Shown here: in pieces, positions 31,685-33,327 of the stretch
How the letters are laid out: each line of letters begins with the position of its first letter
How positions within the stretch are numbered: the stretch's first letter is position 1
NCBI GenBank assembly: GCA_017521605.1
Contig: JAFXCD010000120.1
Location: forward strand, 1-33,327
Direction of reading: 5' to 3'
DNA: 33,327 nt
DNA from: Lachnospiraceae bacterium
Lineage (GTDB): Bacteria > Bacillota > Clostridia > Lachnospirales > Lachnospiraceae
Program-made: the position numbers and the translations under genes
Notes under the pieces: model-generated
The model's input: the letters and a program-made list of their open reading frames with translations, nothing else
Databases searched by the model: none
What the model was told of the DNA's origin: nothing

Positions 31685-32563
31685 CTACTTCTCTTTTTCT
31701 CCTCGCACCACCATGGTTATATTTACGTTGGTATCCCACTGCTTCTCACCCTTTTGATACTGCTCCATACGGATATCGTACTTTTCCTCTACAATGTCCT
31801 TCATAGCTTGGCACTCCGCTTCCGTAACCTGCTCAGGCATAAAGCTGCGCACGGAGTCAATGGCTTCCAAGGCCGTATAGCGATTGGCGTTAATCATAGC
31901 CTGAGCCATCTCGGGTGAAACAGCCGGATGGTCCGGGGTTAAATTAATAGTAGCATATCCTGTACTGATATTTTGAAAGCCATGGATCTGCAATTCTAAA
32001 GGTAGCTCCGCCTCCGACATGGGGTACTTACATACTGCAAAACGTTCCATGGTGTCATCGTATTGCTCCACCTTCTTCCAAAAAGCCTCCTCTTCCGGCC
32101 TTTTTGTCAAACACTTTGCATATACATGGATTCCTTTACGTGCGGACAGTACCAGACACACTCCTCCCGGCTTCAGCACTCGTAGTTGCTCTCCGTAAAA
32201 CTTTTCCGGCTCGATATGCTCACTTACCGTATTGGATATGGTCACATCGAAGCTTCCATCTTCAAAAGGTAACGCTGTGGCATCCCCTTCCATAAAATAG
32301 ATTCCCGGTTCATTTTCTTTGGCAAAAGAGATAAACTCACTGTCCCTGTCAATGGCTATAATCTCCGCCTCGGGATACCACCGATGCAATGCTCCTGCCA
32401 GGGCTCCCGGTCCACAGCCTATCTCTAATATCTTCAGTTTCTTTCCTTCCTCTAATCCAAACAACGCCTTATACTGCTCGCGAAACATAGTATCAAAACG
32501 TAGTTTCCTACTGTAATATAGAGTCTTAATACCCTGTATGTAGTTTGACCAGATGGTATTCAT
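31685..32563 (-). CDS. Class I SAM-dependent methyltransferase
   Basis: A 292-aa enzyme with a Methyltransf_11-like core: SAM motif ILEIGCGPGALAG (45-57), acidic Asp72 in IAIDRDSEF for ribose contact, GDATALPF (93-100), and SFDVTISNTVSEHI plus LRVLKPGGVCLVLS. The C-terminal ~130 residues are family-specific (substrate choice); no rRNA- or lipid-specific motif is visible. Of the possible starts, ATG 32563 (MNTIWSNYIQG) has AGGAGG 6 bases upstream; the frame is open upstream to 32620 but that part lacks homologous features. Small molecule or isoprenoid methylation is plausible; the substrate is unknown. Confidence 0.9.
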   Translation of the reverse strand: MNTIWSNYIQGIKTLYYSRKLRFDTMFREQYKALFGLEEGKKLKILEIGCGPGALAGALHRWYPEAEIIAIDRDSEFISFAKENEPGIYFMEGDATALPFEDGSFDVTISNTVSEHIEPEKFYGEQLRVLKPGGVCLVLSARKGIHVYAKCLTKRPEEEAFWKKVEQYDDTMERFAVCKYPMSEAELPLELQIHGFQNISTGYATINLTPDHPAVSPEMAQAMINANRYTALEAIDSVRSFMPEQVTEAECQAMKDIVEEKYDIRMEQYQKGEKQWDTNVNITMVVRGEKEK

Positions 32564-32844
32564 ATTGGTTCCTCCTTGGAATTTAATTCTTATTCTGCCG
32601 GCATACTTATAGTTTAGCATCTTACTAAAAAACTACTAGACTTGTAATATATTTTTTAGTATAATATATAATTAGTAATGCCCTGATTTAGGGCTATTTT
32701 CATGCCCCGAAATACAACTATTCGTTGACTTTGCAACAATTAATTAATAAATGACTTTTCCATATAATTTGTTATAATAAAACTGTAACAAACAGCAAGC
32801 TTGTAAACAAACACCGGTAAGTCAAATTAAGGAGATACAAAATC

Positions 32845-32979
32845 ATGCAATTAAATTTAGGAATGAAAATACGGCAGCTACGCCATCGTGATGGGCGTAC
32901 ACAGGAAATGTTGGCTGATGCCTTGGGCATTACCTCTCAGGCAGTGTCCCGCTGGGAATCCGGAGGTTCCCAAACTTAA
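32845..32979 (+). pseudogene. Truncated XRE-family regulator (HTH only)
   Basis: A 44-codon frame, [20 protein letters not shown] then [20 protein letters not shown], ends SQT-stop. It has AGGAG 10 bases before the ATG and the first four HTH helices, but normal family members continue '...YPDIELIPAIANYFG...' beyond WESGG for at least 20-200 residues. The reading breaks immediately after GGS, and what follows in other frames is not recognisable as the rest of the regulator. This looks like a decayed gene; a very short functional HTH is less likely. Rich AT promoter-like DNA (TATAAT near 32772) lies upstream. Confidence 0.7.
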
Positions 32980-33044
32980 AGATATTACACCACAAACTCA
33001 CGCTTACAAGATATTTGCAAAAACGATATATTGGATATGGAAAA

Positions 33045-33094
33045 CAAAAAATACTGTCTACATCCCCTTTTGAAGATGTGGACGGTATTTTTTG
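33045..33094. terminator. 20-bp terminator-like hairpin
   Basis: CAAAAAATACTGTCTACATC (33045-33064) pairs with GATGTGGACGGTATTTTTTG (33075-33094) with two G-U pairs in the plus-strand RNA. The 3' arm ends in a T run, giving an intrinsic terminator shape for plus-strand transcripts. Confidence 0.75.
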
Positions 33095-33129
33095 TATTTC
33101 CGGGATGAGGATGTAAAAGCGGCATGGTC

Positions 33130-33327
33130 GGTTTTGTATCCGAGAACCGGAAATGATGGGGGAATCCAAAGGGGGCAAAGCCCCACTTTGGCACACGGAC
33201 TTTGCTTGCAAAGTCTAGTGTGTTATACCCTATATCTGCGGGTTTGCGAAAGGTCGGGGACTGGGATTCTGGTCGTCGGTTTTGAAGCAGACAAAAAGAG
33301 CTTTGTTTCTGTGCCCGTGTCAGTCAC
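33130..33327. other. Structured non-coding tail at the window edge
   Basis: No convincing gene. Several hairpins follow closely: CCAAAGGGGGC/GCCCCACTTTGG (33167-33192), and CACACGGACTTTG/CAAAGTCTAGTGTG (33191-33222). GC content and the tight hairpin packing differ from the flanking DNA. A dispersed repeat element or structured RNA is possible; the right end is cut off. Confidence 0.45.

Overview
The window looks like a chromosomal segment of a low-to-mid GC Clostridia bacterium, most likely Lachnospiraceae. The evidence is strong AGGAGG-type ribosome binding sites, sigma-A promoters with 17-bp spacers, a GH94/CUT1 cellobiose locus, DUF6171 and HAAS-domain proteins, LytTR plus LiaF-like pairs, and a two-gene SufC/SufB-like pair. 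Family calls rest on motif recognition by eye; no database search was run.

Layout, left to right. (1) 1-198: tRNA-Gly (cut by the window edge) and tRNA-Pro behind a consensus promoter. (2) 246-2479: housekeeping cluster rlmL-like methyltransferase, rdgB, yfcE (minus strand), then a 58-aa Ser/Asn/Lys-rich repeat protein and a HAAS-domain membrane protein. (3) 3513-10788: cello-oligosaccharide locus: binding protein and two CUT1 permeases (minus), a LacI-type repressor, and divergent cellobiose phosphorylase; matching LacI-type operators lie in the shared intergenic region. (4) 10839-11911: DUF6171 protein, then a decayed type II-A CRISPR-Cas locus (two 36-nt repeats, one 30-nt spacer, a leader, and the frameshifted 3' end of csn2) beside tRNA-Arg. 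(5) 12023-15345: soluble-tip chemotaxis receptor and a divergent minimal SufC/SufB pair, followed by a 171-bp inverted-repeat element. (6) 15557-16749: LytTR regulator with a LiaF-like membrane protein. (7) 16952-22322: glucosyltransferase-type membrane protein and a GPH symporter + GH2 beta-galactosidase-like operon. (8) 22455-26367: response regulator, histidine kinase, membrane-anchored PepSY-like protein, and a small membrane protein whose promoter lies in a 56-bp inverted repeat. (9) 26683-29608: PNPOx-fold flavoprotein, Amidase_6 protein, and a TIM-barrel hydrolase-like protein. (10) 29664-32563: degenerate HD-GYP protein, an XRE-HTH/orotate phosphoribosyltransferase fusion, and a SAM methyltransferase. 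(11) 32845-33327: truncated XRE regulator followed by highly structured non-coding DNA.

The main discoveries are the CRISPR-Cas remnant, whose csn2 fragment can be read through a one-base frameshift; the HTH-OPRT fusion with a perfect palindrome at its own promoter; the 171-bp hairpin element; the HD-GYP protein missing expected metal ligands; and the small repeat protein with a strong ribosome binding site. None of these amounts to a proven new system.
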